Below, piece by piece: positions 48,642-56,947 of a stretch of 64,000 bases of DNA. Below the pieces are notes generated by a model. The model saw nothing but the letters and a program-made list of their open reading frames with translations, was not told the origin of the DNA and did no database searches. The position numbers were made by a program, and so were the translations under genes. The stretch lies in the NCBI RefSeq assembly GCF_003946045.1, contig NZ_RHNW01000003.1, positions 124,001-188,000 on the forward strand, in the 5' to 3' direction. This DNA comes from Levilactobacillus mulengensis. GTDB taxonomy: Bacteria > Bacillota > Bacilli > Lactobacillales > Lactobacillaceae. The stretch's first letter is position 1. Each line of letters opens with the position of its first letter.

Positions 48642-48854
48642 TGGTCACTTTGAAAAAATGTCAAAAGTCGCTGATAACCCGTTTACACCGTGCCATTTTG
48701 GTGTTAAAACATAGCCGAACGTGAAATGCGTTGCCGCCATTTTTCTGGAAGCGCCGGCGATGGATGGGGATCCATCTGCTAGTTGGGCTGAGGTTACGGG
48801 TTTTCAGCATGAAAGATTCGTCGGAACGACTATTTCACGAGAGGGGTAATCAAA

Positions 48855-51800
48855 ATGTTGAATGATACGACAACCAAGCAGTCTTTGGGGTACAACGATG
48901 AGTTGCGACGGCTGCAGAAAATGCGGGTCAGCAGTGTTGAGGATGGCGTGACCAGCTGGATCAAGGAACGCGACCCGATTCACACCTTCGAGCCATTGGT
49001 TTGGGAGACCGTGGCCGAAATTGAAGAGAACCCACAATTGCCGACAGACTTGTTTAGCCTGCGGCAAGGGACAGAAACCTCCGGCCAACGGGATTTAACC
49101 AACGTGGAAATGAAGGTCGAGATGCAGCAAATCGTATCCATGAATCGGCGGGTCCGGGTCATTCGGATCGCCCGGATGGACCATCTGACCGCGGATAAGG
49201 CGCTGATCTATTTCCACGGCGGCGCCTACTATGGGGGCACGCCGGAAGATGTTTTGCTGGCGCTGAAGTTCGTGGCGGAACAGGCGAACTGCGTGGTCTA
49301 CAACGTGGATTACGCGCTGGCACCGGAACAGGCCTATCCGGCGGGCATCTTGGACGGGTTAGCCGTGGTGGCGGCCATGACCAAGAGCTATCAGCAGATT
49401 TCGCTGGGCGGCGACTCGGCCGGGGGCTCGATTGCCTTAGCCGTCAGCCAGCTCTGCAAGTCAATGGGCATCTGCACGATTGCCAGTCACATGCTGTTCT
49501 ACCCAACGTTGATTCAGGGCTCCGATTTAAACGGCCCACTGTGGGATGACCGCAGCATTCCGGTCGTTGACGAGCAACGCGACGCCTTACACCGGAGCTA
49601 TCAGTTGTTTGAACAGCTGGATACGATTATGAGCGGGTACTACGTGGCGGATCAGCCAGTTGATCTGACGGCGCCACTCCTGTCGCCATTACTAGCCGAC
49701 CCAGAGATTTTCCACCGGGTCACCGTGTTGGTCGGGGAATACGATCCGTTCCGTCTGCACGACGTGGCCGACCACCAGCCGGAGTACTTGGAAACCATTT
49801 TTTCGCTGGCTAACGGGCACTTCGGTGTGCGGGCCAATGATCCAATTACGGGCAATCCCATCACGGGAACGCTGATCAATGGCTTTTATGAAACTGCCCC
49901 CATCACCTATGGGGAGGCGGGTATCGGTTACGCGACAAAGCACCAAACGATTTTAAATCTGCCAGACTTTCGGCACATCCACGTGGCAACTGCCACCGGC
50001 CATGACTTCACCAACAGTGAGCGAACGGCGGCCGATTTGGATTTGACGACCGGAGCCCTGGTGGAGCATTACACCCTGCAAACGTTACAGGGCGAGACAA
50101 TTACGATGATTATGAAATCTACGATTGGGCAGACGCAGACGGAATTTTGGGCGGCCAGCTATAGCTTCATGGCGGCCAACTATGCGGGTGGTTTGGTCAT
50201 CAGTAAGTCCATTGCGGTGCCGGCTGAGGCCGAGGCCATTGCGTCCGCCGATCCCCGGAAGACGCGGATGGCGGGGCTCCCCATTTGTGAGACGGAATTC
50301 ATGGGCCGTAACCTACAGCGGTACCATGTGAAGACGCGGCAGACCAAGCAGGCGGTCACGATTTATTTGGGGATGTTGACGCCCGGCGATGGCCTGTTGC
50401 GGCAAACGGTCGATTTGAGCGACCGCGTGGCCCACGACTTGACCTATGAGGTGTACGTGGGGGCCATTGGCCAACAGAATACGATTGATCCCGCGGCGCC
50501 GTTCATGGCGAACTCGCTGTCAGTGTTACTAGCGGACAGCCGGGATTTCTGGCAGGACGTTTGGAACCGCAGTGAAGTGACGGTCAGCGGCAACGACGAA
50601 CTGGATTTGGCGATCCATTACAACCTGTTCCAGCTGAATCAAGCGGCTGGGCGGGATGGTCGGACGAACATTGCGGCCAAAGGCCTGAGCGGGTCCGGCT
50701 ACGAGGGCCACTACTTCTGGGATACCGAGATGTATATGCTGCCCTACTTCATTTACACCAACCAGCAGATGGCGCGGCAGCTCCTGTTGTACCGTTACCA
50801 AACGCTTCCCAAGGCGCGGCAACGGGCACGGGCCTTGGGCGTGGCTCAGGGGGCACTCTTTGCCTGGCGGACCATCAACGGTGAGGAGGCCTCGGCCTAC
50901 TTCCCAGCCGGAACGGCGCAGTACCACATTGATGCGGACGTGGCCTACGCGGTCGGCAAGTATTACGAAATCACCCGGGACATCGACTTCATCGAGCAGT
51001 GTGGCTTTGAAATGGTGCTGGAAACGGCGCACTTCTGGGAAGCGTTCGGCTCCTGGCATCAAGTGGGGACCGATAGCCGCTTTGAATTCCACACGGTGAC
51101 GGGGCCGGATGAGTATACGGCGTTAGTCAACAACAATTACTACACCAACCGATTGGCCAAGCATAACTTTGAACTGGTGGCCTATTTAGCTAAGGAAATT
51201 TTAAAGGATGATCCGCAGGGGTTAGATAAGTTTGGTATCGGTCGAGCGGACTTAGACGTCTTCGAAAATTTGGCTGAACACGTTTATCTGCCATACAGTG
51301 CGGACCTGCACATTAACGAGCAAGACGACAGCTTCTTGAGCAAGCCGCGCTGGCCGGTCGACCGGTCGACACCGGAAAACTTCCCGCTGTTGTTGCACTA
51401 CCATCCGTTAACGATTTACCGCTACCAGGTGGCGAAGCAGGCCGATACTTTGCTGGCGGATTACCTGTTCCCGGAGGACTTGACGGATGACCAATTGAAG
51501 CGCGAATATCACTACTATGAAGGGGTCACGACGCACGATTCCTCGCTGTCACGCTCAATTTTTAGCATTTTGGCGGCGCGGATGGGCGATCCAGAAAAGG
51601 CCTACCACTACTTCATGGATACGGCGCAAATGGATCTGGTCAACCTGCAAAAGAACACGGCGGATGGCTTGCACCTGGCAAATCTGGGGGGCAGCTGGCT
51701 GGCGTTAGTTGCCGGTTTCTCGGGCTTCTACGTCCAAGATGAGGTCGTCCACTTTACCAATCATTTACCAAAGGAGATTCACCGGCTGACTTACCGGATG

Positions 51801-51932
51801 AAGATTGCGGCTAGTGTCTTAGAGATTGATCTGACGGCAACCGCAACCAATGTCACGGTCATTAGTGGCCCAATCCCAACCTATGGGGTTAGCGTGAATG
51901 GGCATTTGATTTCTTTGGAGAAGGTCGGGTAG
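48855..51932 (+). CDS. Fusion of a truncated esterase with a GH65 glycoside phosphorylase
   Basis: A 1025-residue protein in one frame. Residues 1-300 are an HSL-type alpha/beta hydrolase: HGGAYYGG (121-128), GDSAGGS with Ser188, and the acid region VGEYDPF (293-299). At residue 301 the sequence switches to the start of a GH65 enzyme, DVADHQPEYLETIFSLANGHFGVR. The GH65 part has the catalytic-domain motifs HYFWDTE (619-625) and TGPDEY with the general acid Glu753, and a complete C-terminal region. GH65 enzymes phosphorolyse alpha-linked disaccharides such as maltose, kojibiose or nigerose. The esterase part lacks the final helix with the catalytic His. GAGAGGGG precedes the ATG. Confidence 0.9.
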   Translation: MLNDTTTKQSLGYNDELRRLQKMRVSSVEDGVTSWIKERDPIHTFEPLVWETVAEIEENPQLPTDLFSLRQGTETSGQRDLTNVEMKVEMQQIVSMNRRVRVIRIARMDHLTADKALIYFHGGAYYGGTPEDVLLALKFVAEQANCVVYNVDYALAPEQAYPAGILDGLAVVAAMTKSYQQISLGGDSAGGSIALAVSQLCKSMGICTIASHMLFYPTLIQGSDLNGPLWDDRSIPVVDEQRDALHRSYQLFEQLDTIMSGYYVADQPVDLTAPLLSPLLADPEIFHRVTVLVGEYDPFRLHDVADHQPEYLETIFSLANGHFGVRANDPITGNPITGTLINGFYETAPITYGEAGIGYATKHQTILNLPDFRHIHVATATGHDFTNSERTAADLDLTTGALVEHYTLQTLQGETITMIMKSTIGQTQTEFWAASYSFMAANYAGGLVISKSIAVPAEAEAIASADPRKTRMAGLPICETEFMGRNLQRYHVKTRQTKQAVTIYLGMLTPGDGLLRQTVDLSDRVAHDLTYEVYVGAIGQQNTIDPAAPFMANSLSVLLADSRDFWQDVWNRSEVTVSGNDELDLAIHYNLFQLNQAAGRDGRTNIAAKGLSGSGYEGHYFWDTEMYMLPYFIYTNQQMARQLLLYRYQTLPKARQRARALGVAQGALFAWRTINGEEASAYFPAGTAQYHIDADVAYAVGKYYEITRDIDFIEQCGFEMVLETAHFWEAFGSWHQVGTDSRFEFHTVTGPDEYTALVNNNYYTNRLAKHNFELVAYLAKEILKDDPQGLDKFGIGRADLDVFENLAEHVYLPYSADLHINEQDDSFLSKPRWPVDRSTPENFPLLLHYHPLTIYRYQVAKQADTLLADYLFPEDLTDDQLKREYHYYEGVTTHDSSLSRSIFSILAARMGDPEKAYHYFMDTAQMDLVNLQKNTADGLHLANLGGSWLALVAGFSGFYVQDEVVHFTNHLPKEIHRLTYRMKIAASVLEIDLTATATNVTVISGPIPTYGVSVNGHLISLEKVG

Positions 51933-52120
51933 AGTGCGGAGCGAGCCGATTAGGTCCTGAGCATTAGGGAGTCAAAGAGCTTCTGTCCGACAGCGTCGGT
52001 CAGGAGTTCTTTGACTTTCTAAGCGCAGGGACCTGGCTCGCGTAGCACGTTTCGGAGGCCGCCAGGACCAGGATTGTTCCACGAAGAACCAGACAAGCGA
52101 CCTAAGGCAGATTGAAATGA
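51930..52120 (+). repeat. Family B structured repeat, copy B1
   Basis: It starts at the stop codon of the GH65 fusion gene (TAGAGTGCGGA). Outer stem GCGAGCC (51941-51947) / GGCTCGC (52035-52041), with AGGTCC / GGACCT stacked inside. Long inner stem 51971-51991 / 51995-52015 (GTCAAAGA...CCGAC with GTCGG...TCTTTGAC). Conserved loops include TGAGCATTAGGGA and CTAAGCGCAGGG. A downstream block CGTAGCACGTTTCGGAGGCCGCCAG is also shared. Confidence 0.9.
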
Positions 52121-52176
52121 ATGGCCAGTCCAGACACAAACTATTTTTCAAGTCAGACAAAAGTAAACAGCAAATC

Positions 52177-52221
52177 AAAAAAGTGGTTCACAACAAAATT
52201 AATTGTTGCGGACCACTTTTG
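52177..52221 (-). terminator. Terminator of the two secreted-protein genes
   Basis: AAAAGTGGT pairs with ACCACTTTT, with CAACAA / TTGTTG toward the loop, directly after the minus-strand stop at 52226. Confidence 0.8.
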
Positions 52222-52225
52222 CATA

Positions 52226-52684
52226 CTAGTTATTTAAGCGATAGTAATAGCGAATCTTGTGTTCTTTGGGATGTTTAGGGTTAAAGGTACAGTAGTAGTT
52301 ACGTAGAGCCGCTTTACCATTGTGTTTAACCTTTTTAATCATGTAGCTGTCATTACTTTGATTTAAGCCGACAATCCAATAACCCTTGGGACTTTTGTGG
52401 CTTGAGACACTTAGACCGATAAGACCGCGGACCTTTTTGTTGCCGTAAGCCGTGTAGGAACTGGCTTTATCAATGTGACCATTCTTCTTATATTTAGTCA
52501 CGGTCAGCGTGTGTTTAGTCATCTTTAACCGCAATTTAAAATGCTTAGACTTAGCCACCCAAGTACCGCGAACGGACTTAGGCGTGGTGACGTGTTTGGC
52601 AGCCGAGGCGGTTGTCGTTGGCAGGGTTGCGCCAATGGTGAGGGCGGCCAATAGCACAGTGAGTAGCGTACTAATTTTTTTCAT
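52226..52684 (-). CDS. Small secreted protein, P-x3-[RQ]G-x-W/Y family
   Basis: A 152-residue secreted protein with a signal peptide (cleavage near ASA-A, about residue 28) and very basic mature sequence. The family motif is TPKSVRGTWVAKSK. The rest is rich in Lys, Tyr and His (HFKLRLKMTKHTLTVTKYKK). It lies 12 bases after a paralogue on the same strand, probably one transcript. The ribosome site is GAGGAC. The function is unknown; its charge suggests wall or polymer binding. Confidence 0.82.
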   Translation of the reverse strand: MKKISTLLTVLLAALTIGATLPTTTASAAKHVTTPKSVRGTWVAKSKHFKLRLKMTKHTLTVTKYKKNGHIDKASSYTAYGNKKVRGLIGLSVSSHKSPKGYWIVGLNQSNDSYMIKKVKHNGKAALRNYYCTFNPKHPKEHKIRYYYRLNN

Positions 52685-52696
52685 CGATAAAGTCCT

Positions 52697-53146
52697 CTAT
52701 TTCTTGTGGGTGTAGTAAACGGTGTGGGCGGAAGTTTTCACGTCATCATCAATGACGGAAATCTGCCGGGCAATCGCAGCGTGGTGCTTGTGAGTGGTCC
52801 GTTTCAGATACAGATTGGCCCCACCGGAGTTTTGGCCGAGATACCAGAAGCCGTGCTTACTGCTAGGTGCGGAAAATGTTAAGTAGCTAGTTGATTTCGA
52901 GAGCCACTTATGACCGTTGACCGCTACGACCGTTTTGTATTTCCCATGGCGGTAGGTGGACAATCGAAAGCTGTGGCGATTGATCTTCAGTCGCTGATGA
53001 TTTTTCTTATTCCAAAGATACCAGGTTCCCCGCAGTGCGCTGGGAATTGTTGGCGCTTGGCGAGCTGCACTGGCCGTCGTGGGTGCCAGAACGGTTAGCG
53101 TTAGCGTTGCTAGTAGTAGCAGTAAAGCTAGCTTGAATTTTTTCAT
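52697..53146 (-). CDS. Small secreted protein, P-x3-[RQ]G-x-W/Y family
   Basis: A 149-residue secreted protein. ATG 53146 (MKKFKLALLLLLATLT) was chosen because AGGAGGAAC lies upstream; the longer frame has no ribosome site. Signal peptide cleavage is expected near ASA-A (about residue 29). The mature part carries IPSALRGTWYLWNK, the family motif, then SRLSTYRHGKYK-like basic beta-rich sequence and YWYLGQ-type aromatic turns. It is the first gene of a two-gene operon with its paralogue. The function is unknown. Confidence 0.82.
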   Translation of the reverse strand: MKKFKLALLLLLATLTLTVLAPTTASAARQAPTIPSALRGTWYLWNKKNHQRLKINRHSFRLSTYRHGKYKTVVAVNGHKWLSKSTSYLTFSAPSSKHGFWYLGQNSGGANLYLKRTTHKHHAAIARQISVIDDDVKTSAHTVYYTHKK

Positions 53147-53320
53147 ATGTAGTTCCTCCTCGCAATAATCAAAGTATACCACTGGCAACGAGGGGAAGTG
53201 ATTATCGTTAGAATATTCAAATTGTGTATAACGTCTAACGAACCAATTAGTCGTTTGATATAAAATAATAAATAAAAAATATTCGTTGTCTTAATCATTG
53301 GTTTATGCTAAAATGAGACA

Positions 53321-53334
53321 TGTAAGCGCTTGCC
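53321..53334 (+). promoter_or_regulatory. cre-like site before the histidine-phosphatase-like gene
   Basis: TGTAAGCGCTTGCC matches TGNAANCGNTNNCA except for the last base. It follows the likely -10 sequence TAAAAT at about 53309-53314, a position suited to repression by CcpA. Confidence 0.6.
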
Positions 53335-53413
53335 AAAATGGCTAATTAGCATTAGCTAAGCCGGCTGTTTCGGGGATGGCGTTTAACAATCTTTACATAT
53401 ACGGAGGAGATTT

Positions 53414-54244
53414 ATGATGAAGTTCGGTAAGCAAGTTCTCGGCGTCTTAGCAGTTACGGTAGGGGCCGTTGCTATGGTTGGTGGCACCACAACCGCCCAA
53501 GCTAAGAAGAAGACGACCACGAAGCCCGTTACCATCTACTTGACCCGTCATGGGGAAACAACTGGGAACGTCATGGGCCGGGTTCAAGGTTGGAGCGACT
53601 TTCCACTGACCAAGAACGGGACCAAGGTGGCTAACGACCTCGGCCGTGGCTTGAAGGGCAAGACTTTCAAGGCTGCCTACGCTGGGAACCTGACGCGGCA
53701 ACAAGTTACCGCTAAGCACGTTCTGAATTACTCCGGCAACAAGAAGGTCAAAGTCAACGTTTCTAAGTACCTGCGTGAAGGTGGCTACGGTAGCTTTGAA
53801 GGCGACAGTATCGCGACTGACAACGCCTTGATTGCCGGCGTTTACGGCTTCAAGAACGGTGACGAAATGATGGCTAAGCAAGGTAAGAACTACTGGACGA
53901 AACTCCAAGACGCTTACTTCAAACTGGACAAAAAGAACAGTCAGAAGACTAAATTGGTTAAGTCTGACCGTGCCGAAAGTTCCAAGCAAGTTGAAAAGCG
54001 GATGGCCAAGGAAATGTTAACGATCGCCAAGAACACCAAGAAGCGTGGCGGTGGAAACGTGCTGGTCGTTAGTTCTGGGATGTCCATCAACGAATACCTC
54101 TCAACCATGACCAAGAAGTACAAGGGAACGCCATTGAAGAACGTTTCCGTTACCAAGTTAGTTTACAAGAACGGTAAGCTCAGCGTGTCTGGGAATATCG
54201 GTTCCATGTACTACGCTAACAAGGGCGCTAAGCTCGCTAAATAG
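53414..54244 (+). CDS. Secreted histidine phosphatase-superfamily protein
   Basis: A 276-residue exported protein (signal peptide to about AQA-K, residue 30) of the phosphoglycerate mutase-like fold. The first catalytic motif LTRHGET is intact and GRVQGWSDFPLT follows as usual. The second His, normally in V-S-H-G, is replaced: VVSSGMSINEY. The loss of that residue makes normal phosphohistidine catalysis doubtful. GGAGGAGAT precedes two adjacent ATG codons. A cre-like site lies upstream and a terminator downstream. A binding or regulatory role outside the cell is possible. Confidence 0.85.
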   Translation: MMKFGKQVLGVLAVTVGAVAMVGGTTTAQAKKKTTTKPVTIYLTRHGETTGNVMGRVQGWSDFPLTKNGTKVANDLGRGLKGKTFKAAYAGNLTRQQVTAKHVLNYSGNKKVKVNVSKYLREGGYGSFEGDSIATDNALIAGVYGFKNGDEMMAKQGKNYWTKLQDAYFKLDKKNSQKTKLVKSDRAESSKQVEKRMAKEMLTIAKNTKKRGGGNVLVVSSGMSINEYLSTMTKKYKGTPLKNVSVTKLVYKNGKLSVSGNIGSMYYANKGAKLAK

Positions 54245-54254
54245 TTTTTTGAAG

Positions 54255-54284
54255 GCAGGTGCGGAGAAATCCGACCTGTTTTTT
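54255..54284 (+). terminator. Terminator after the phosphatase-like gene
   Basis: CAGGTGCGGA pairs with TCCGACCTG (one base bulged) and is followed by six T residues. Confidence 0.8.
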
Positions 54285-54380
54285 GTTTGCCAAGTGTTGG
54301 AAATAACGGGGAGTTGCGGGGAGGTGTTGGCCGCCGAAACGGGTATAATCAAGGTATTCTAACCACGGAGGTGAGCCAGC

Positions 54381-54935
54381 ATGTCAGTCTTTTACCATTT
54401 AGTCACACGTCAAGCTGTCCATGAACGCCAAGTCTTTGATTTTTCGCAGGGCCAGACCAATTGGCAGGCTAAATTTTTCCTGGACCATGGCGAACAGCTG
54501 CCTTTGGACCAACTCTTGAAGACGCCGCGGCTGGCGCTAACATCGGCTCAGACCACCCAGTTACGGCGGGACCGTGATCGGCAGGCTCACGCGCTACGGG
54601 AAAGCCTGTTGGAACTGGTCCGCTTGCGTGATCACCCGGCGTATCCGTCACGACTCCGCTGTTTATTTGTCGCTAGTAGCTACAAGCAGGCGTTGACCTG
54701 GCGCGACCTCTTTGAAAAGGAGGGGCGCCAGGTGCTGCAGCTGGTGCAGGTCACGACCGACGGACCAACCTTCGCGGGGGATGCGACGCTGTTGCCAGCC
54801 ACGGATGGTACGGCCATCACCACGAAACTAGCGGCTGCGGCAAGGTATTGGAGCACGCCAGCCACGGGAGAACGGTTGGGTGAGGTTTTACTGGGGGGCC
54901 GAATCGTGGTGACCCGGATTGTTCGGACATTTTGA
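54381..54935 (+). CDS. DUF2441-like protein of unknown function
   Basis: A 184-residue cytosolic protein. Its start, MSVFYHLVTRQAVHERQVFDFSQGQTN read in parts, and the central LFVASSYKQALTW follow the plan of DUF2441 proteins, which are small and scattered in Firmicutes. There is no signal peptide or membrane segment. CCACGGAGGTGAG lies before the ATG. A terminator follows. No function is known to me for this family, and the assignment is moderate. Confidence 0.75.
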   Translation: MSVFYHLVTRQAVHERQVFDFSQGQTNWQAKFFLDHGEQLPLDQLLKTPRLALTSAQTTQLRRDRDRQAHALRESLLELVRLRDHPAYPSRLRCLFVASSYKQALTWRDLFEKEGRQVLQLVQVTTDGPTFAGDATLLPATDGTAITTKLAAAARYWSTPATGERLGEVLLGGRIVVTRIVRTF

Positions 54936-54945
54936 GTGTTATTAG

Positions 54946-54985
54946 AAAGTCAGCAGAAGTTAAAGCTGACTTTTATTTTATTTTA
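54946..54985 (+). terminator. Terminator after the DUF2441-like gene
   Basis: AAAGTCAGC pairs with GCTGACTTT, followed by TATTTTATTTTA. Confidence 0.8.
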
Positions 54986-55120
54986 TAACCAATTCATTGC
55001 GGATTTATTGTAAACATTATTGAGGGTAATGCTTTGCAAACGCCTTTTCAGTTCTTTAGAATGGGAGGAGTTAAGAGCCAACAGCTTCGCCAAAAACTAG
55101 CAGACAGGGGAATTGAAGAA

Positions 55121-55576
55121 ATGAAAAAAAGATGGCAACAAGTTAGACGATTGATTTTAGTGGGCCTCGTCGCCCTTTTTGTCGGGAACGTCGGGATGGC
55201 TACCACCGTACAGGCAGCAACCTGGCATAAGGGGACGCCGAAAGCGCTCCGGGGACTGTACCAATCAACGGCGCCCAGACAAAATTCAGCCTCCGGGTTT
55301 CCACCAGTCATTGAGCTGGATGGCAAGACATTTTCACTGGGGGAGTCGAATAATCCTATCCAGCTGGTAAAAAAGGTGAAGTACCATAAAGCCCATGGCG
55401 TTTACTATTTCAAAGGCCATATGGAACATCAAGGATGGGTCAAAGCCCGAAATGTCCGGTTTGCCCTGAAGAAAACGGGGAAGCAAATTCACTTTGTCTC
55501 GGGAAAACACTTCTTCTACCAGTATTCCGGTGAGAAGTTCAAGCAGACCACGCACGTGACGGGGTACCGTAATTAA
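55121..55576 (+). CDS. Small secreted protein, P-x3-[RQ]G-x-W/Y family
   Basis: A 151-residue secreted protein. ATG 55121 (MKKRWQQVRRLILVGLVALF) was chosen because it creates a proper signal peptide and CAGGGGAA lies 10 bases upstream; the longer frame would put 29 polar residues before it. Cleavage is expected near VQA-A. The family motif appears as TPKALRGLYQSTA, with Leu-Tyr replacing x-Trp. The C-terminal half is basic and beta-rich. It is the fifth member of the family in this window. The function is unknown. Confidence 0.8.
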   Translation: MKKRWQQVRRLILVGLVALFVGNVGMATTVQAATWHKGTPKALRGLYQSTAPRQNSASGFPPVIELDGKTFSLGESNNPIQLVKKVKYHKAHGVYYFKGHMEHQGWVKARNVRFALKKTGKQIHFVSGKHFFYQYSGEKFKQTTHVTGYRN

Positions 55577-55629
55577 TTGGGAGAAGAGCGGTATACTGGG
55601 AGTAATTAAACTTCTGGAGGAAAATACCC

Positions 55630-56124
55630 ATGACACTGACCATCACCCCTGCACAACCGCAAGACCTATCGCAAATTATGCCCATTGAAAACGCCGGCTT
55701 TTCACCGGCCGAGGCAGCGACCGAAGCCAGCATGGCCGAACGCATTCGGCTGATTGCTGACACTTTTTTGGTTGCCAGAGAGGGCCCAGAAGTCCTCGGC
55801 TACGTGGTTGGTCCGGCCTTTGATCAGCGCTATTTGACCGATGAACTCTTTGACAAATCAACGCCTAACAATACCACTGATGCTTACCAGACGGTCCTGA
55901 GTCTAGCCGTTAGTCCAGCGCATCAAAAAGAGGGCCTCGGCAGTCAGTTGCTGACGGCCTTAGCCCAAGTGGCCCGTCACCAGAACCGGCAAGCGATTAC
56001 GCTGACCTGTTTGGCGCGGTTGGTTCCTTTCTATGAACGCAACGGCTACGTGAATGAGGGCGTGTCGGCCTCAGCCCACGCCGGAGAGACCTGGTATAAC
56101 CTGGTGTTGCCGTTAGCTGATTAA
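55630..56124 (+). CDS. GNAT family N-acetyltransferase
   Basis: A 164-residue acetyltransferase. The acetyl-CoA site is well preserved: VLSLAVSPAHQKEGLGSQLL fits motif A (V-x3-Q/R-x-x-G-x-G/A), and FYERNGYVNEGVS is motif B. The N-terminus is ITPAQPQDLSQIMPIENAGFSPAEAATE, reminiscent of the arylalkylamine N-acetyltransferase-like subgroup. GGAGGAAAAT precedes the ATG. Its 3' end overlaps the convergent ykkD gene by 12 bases. The substrate is unknown. Confidence 0.9.
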   Translation: MTLTITPAQPQDLSQIMPIENAGFSPAEAATEASMAERIRLIADTFLVAREGPEVLGYVVGPAFDQRYLTDELFDKSTPNNTTDAYQTVLSLAVSPAHQKEGLGSQLLTALAQVARHQNRQAITLTCLARLVPFYERNGYVNEGVSASAHAGETWYNLVLPLAD

Positions 56125-56427
56125 TTTCAAGCCCATGGTGGCGGCCAAAATAACCGTCACCCAAAGAAGCTTGCGCCAGTCCTTGGATTCGTGGAAGAAT
56201 AGCATCCCGGTGATCACGCCACCGGCCGCCCCGATACCGGTCCACACGGCATAGGCGGTGCCCATCGGCAGGGTCTTTAGGGCCAATTCGAGGCCACCAA
56301 AACTGAGGGTGAACGCTAGAATCATGAGCGCCCACAGCCCCCATCTTTTGGCATGTAAGGCCCAGTTCATGAAGGTGACACCTAGCATTTCACTGAGTCC
56401 CGCGCAGATTAAATAGAGCCAAGCCAT
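56113..56427 (-). CDS. ykkD: SMR family guanidinium exporter subunit
   Basis: A 104-residue, four-helix membrane protein of the small multidrug resistance family. It matches YkkD closely: LYLICAGLSEMLGVTFMN with the essential Glu in helix 1, then MGTAYAVWTGIGAAGG in helix 3. It begins 2 bases after the ykkC stop. YkkCD-type pairs form a heterodimer that exports guanidinium in exchange for protons, fitting the guanidine-I riboswitch upstream. Its stop overlaps the end of the convergent GNAT gene. Confidence 0.92.
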   Translation of the reverse strand: MAWLYLICAGLSEMLGVTFMNWALHAKRWGLWALMILAFTLSFGGLELALKTLPMGTAYAVWTGIGAAGGVITGMLFFHESKDWRKLLWVTVILAATMGLKLIS

Positions 56428-56429
56428 AA

Positions 56430-56753
56430 TTATTTCGCTCCTTTCGTCGTGACTTGTAAGCCACCGATACCGATTAACAAAAGAATAATCAGGCCAACTT
56501 TGGCCAGGCTAACGGGTTCACCAAACGCCAAGATGCCGACGCTGGTGGTCCCCAGCGTGCCCAGACCGACAAAGACCGCGTAGGCGGTACCAGCAGGGAT
56601 GTGCCGGCTGGCCCGAATCAAGAAATAAAAACTCAGATAGACGGCAATGCCGGTAACTAGCCATTCCCAGGGGGTCGTGGCGTGTTTGAACCCGACGACC
56701 CAACTGACCTCAAAAATTGCGCCTAAAACGACGGTTAACCAATGTTTCCACAT
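56430..56753 (-). CDS. ykkC: SMR family guanidinium exporter subunit
   Basis: A 107-residue SMR protein like YkkC: VVLGAIFEVSWVVGFKHA with the conserved Glu in helix 1, then GTAYAVFVGLGTLGT in helix 3 and a short C-terminal tail TTKGAK. GAAGGAGG precedes the ATG. It is the first gene after the guanidine-I riboswitch and is translated next to ykkD. The pair would remove guanidine from the cytosol. Confidence 0.92.
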   Translation of the reverse strand: MWKHWLTVVLGAIFEVSWVVGFKHATTPWEWLVTGIAVYLSFYFLIRASRHIPAGTAYAVFVGLGTLGTTSVGILAFGEPVSLAKVGLIILLLIGIGGLQVTTKGAK

Positions 56754-56774
56754 AAATAAGTCCTCCTTCTACAG

Positions 56775-56906
56775 AAAAAGCCTGAGAAACCTTGTCAGTT
56801 TTGACAAGATCTCCCAGGCTTTTTCCCTTCCGTGTCTGCGGTAGTCACCACAGGTTCTCTCTCGGACCAGACCCAACGGATTGGCGGAACCCTAGAGAAC
56901 AAAAGT
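56775..56906 (-). promoter_or_regulatory. Guanidine-I (ykkC) riboswitch with terminator
   Basis: Minus-strand signatures in order: CTAGGGTTCCG, GGTCTGGTCCGAGAG, ACACGGAAGGGAAAAAGCC and TGGGAGA, the conserved core of the ykkC class. The final segment AAAGCCTGGGAGA also pairs with TTTCTCAGGCTTT in a terminator, with CTTGTC / GACAAG toward the loop. Ligand binding would keep the terminator open. It directly precedes ykkCD. Confidence 0.96.
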
Positions 56907-56947
56907 ATTCAGTTTTGCTTGGCGTGGTTAAACAGATTGTTGTCCGC

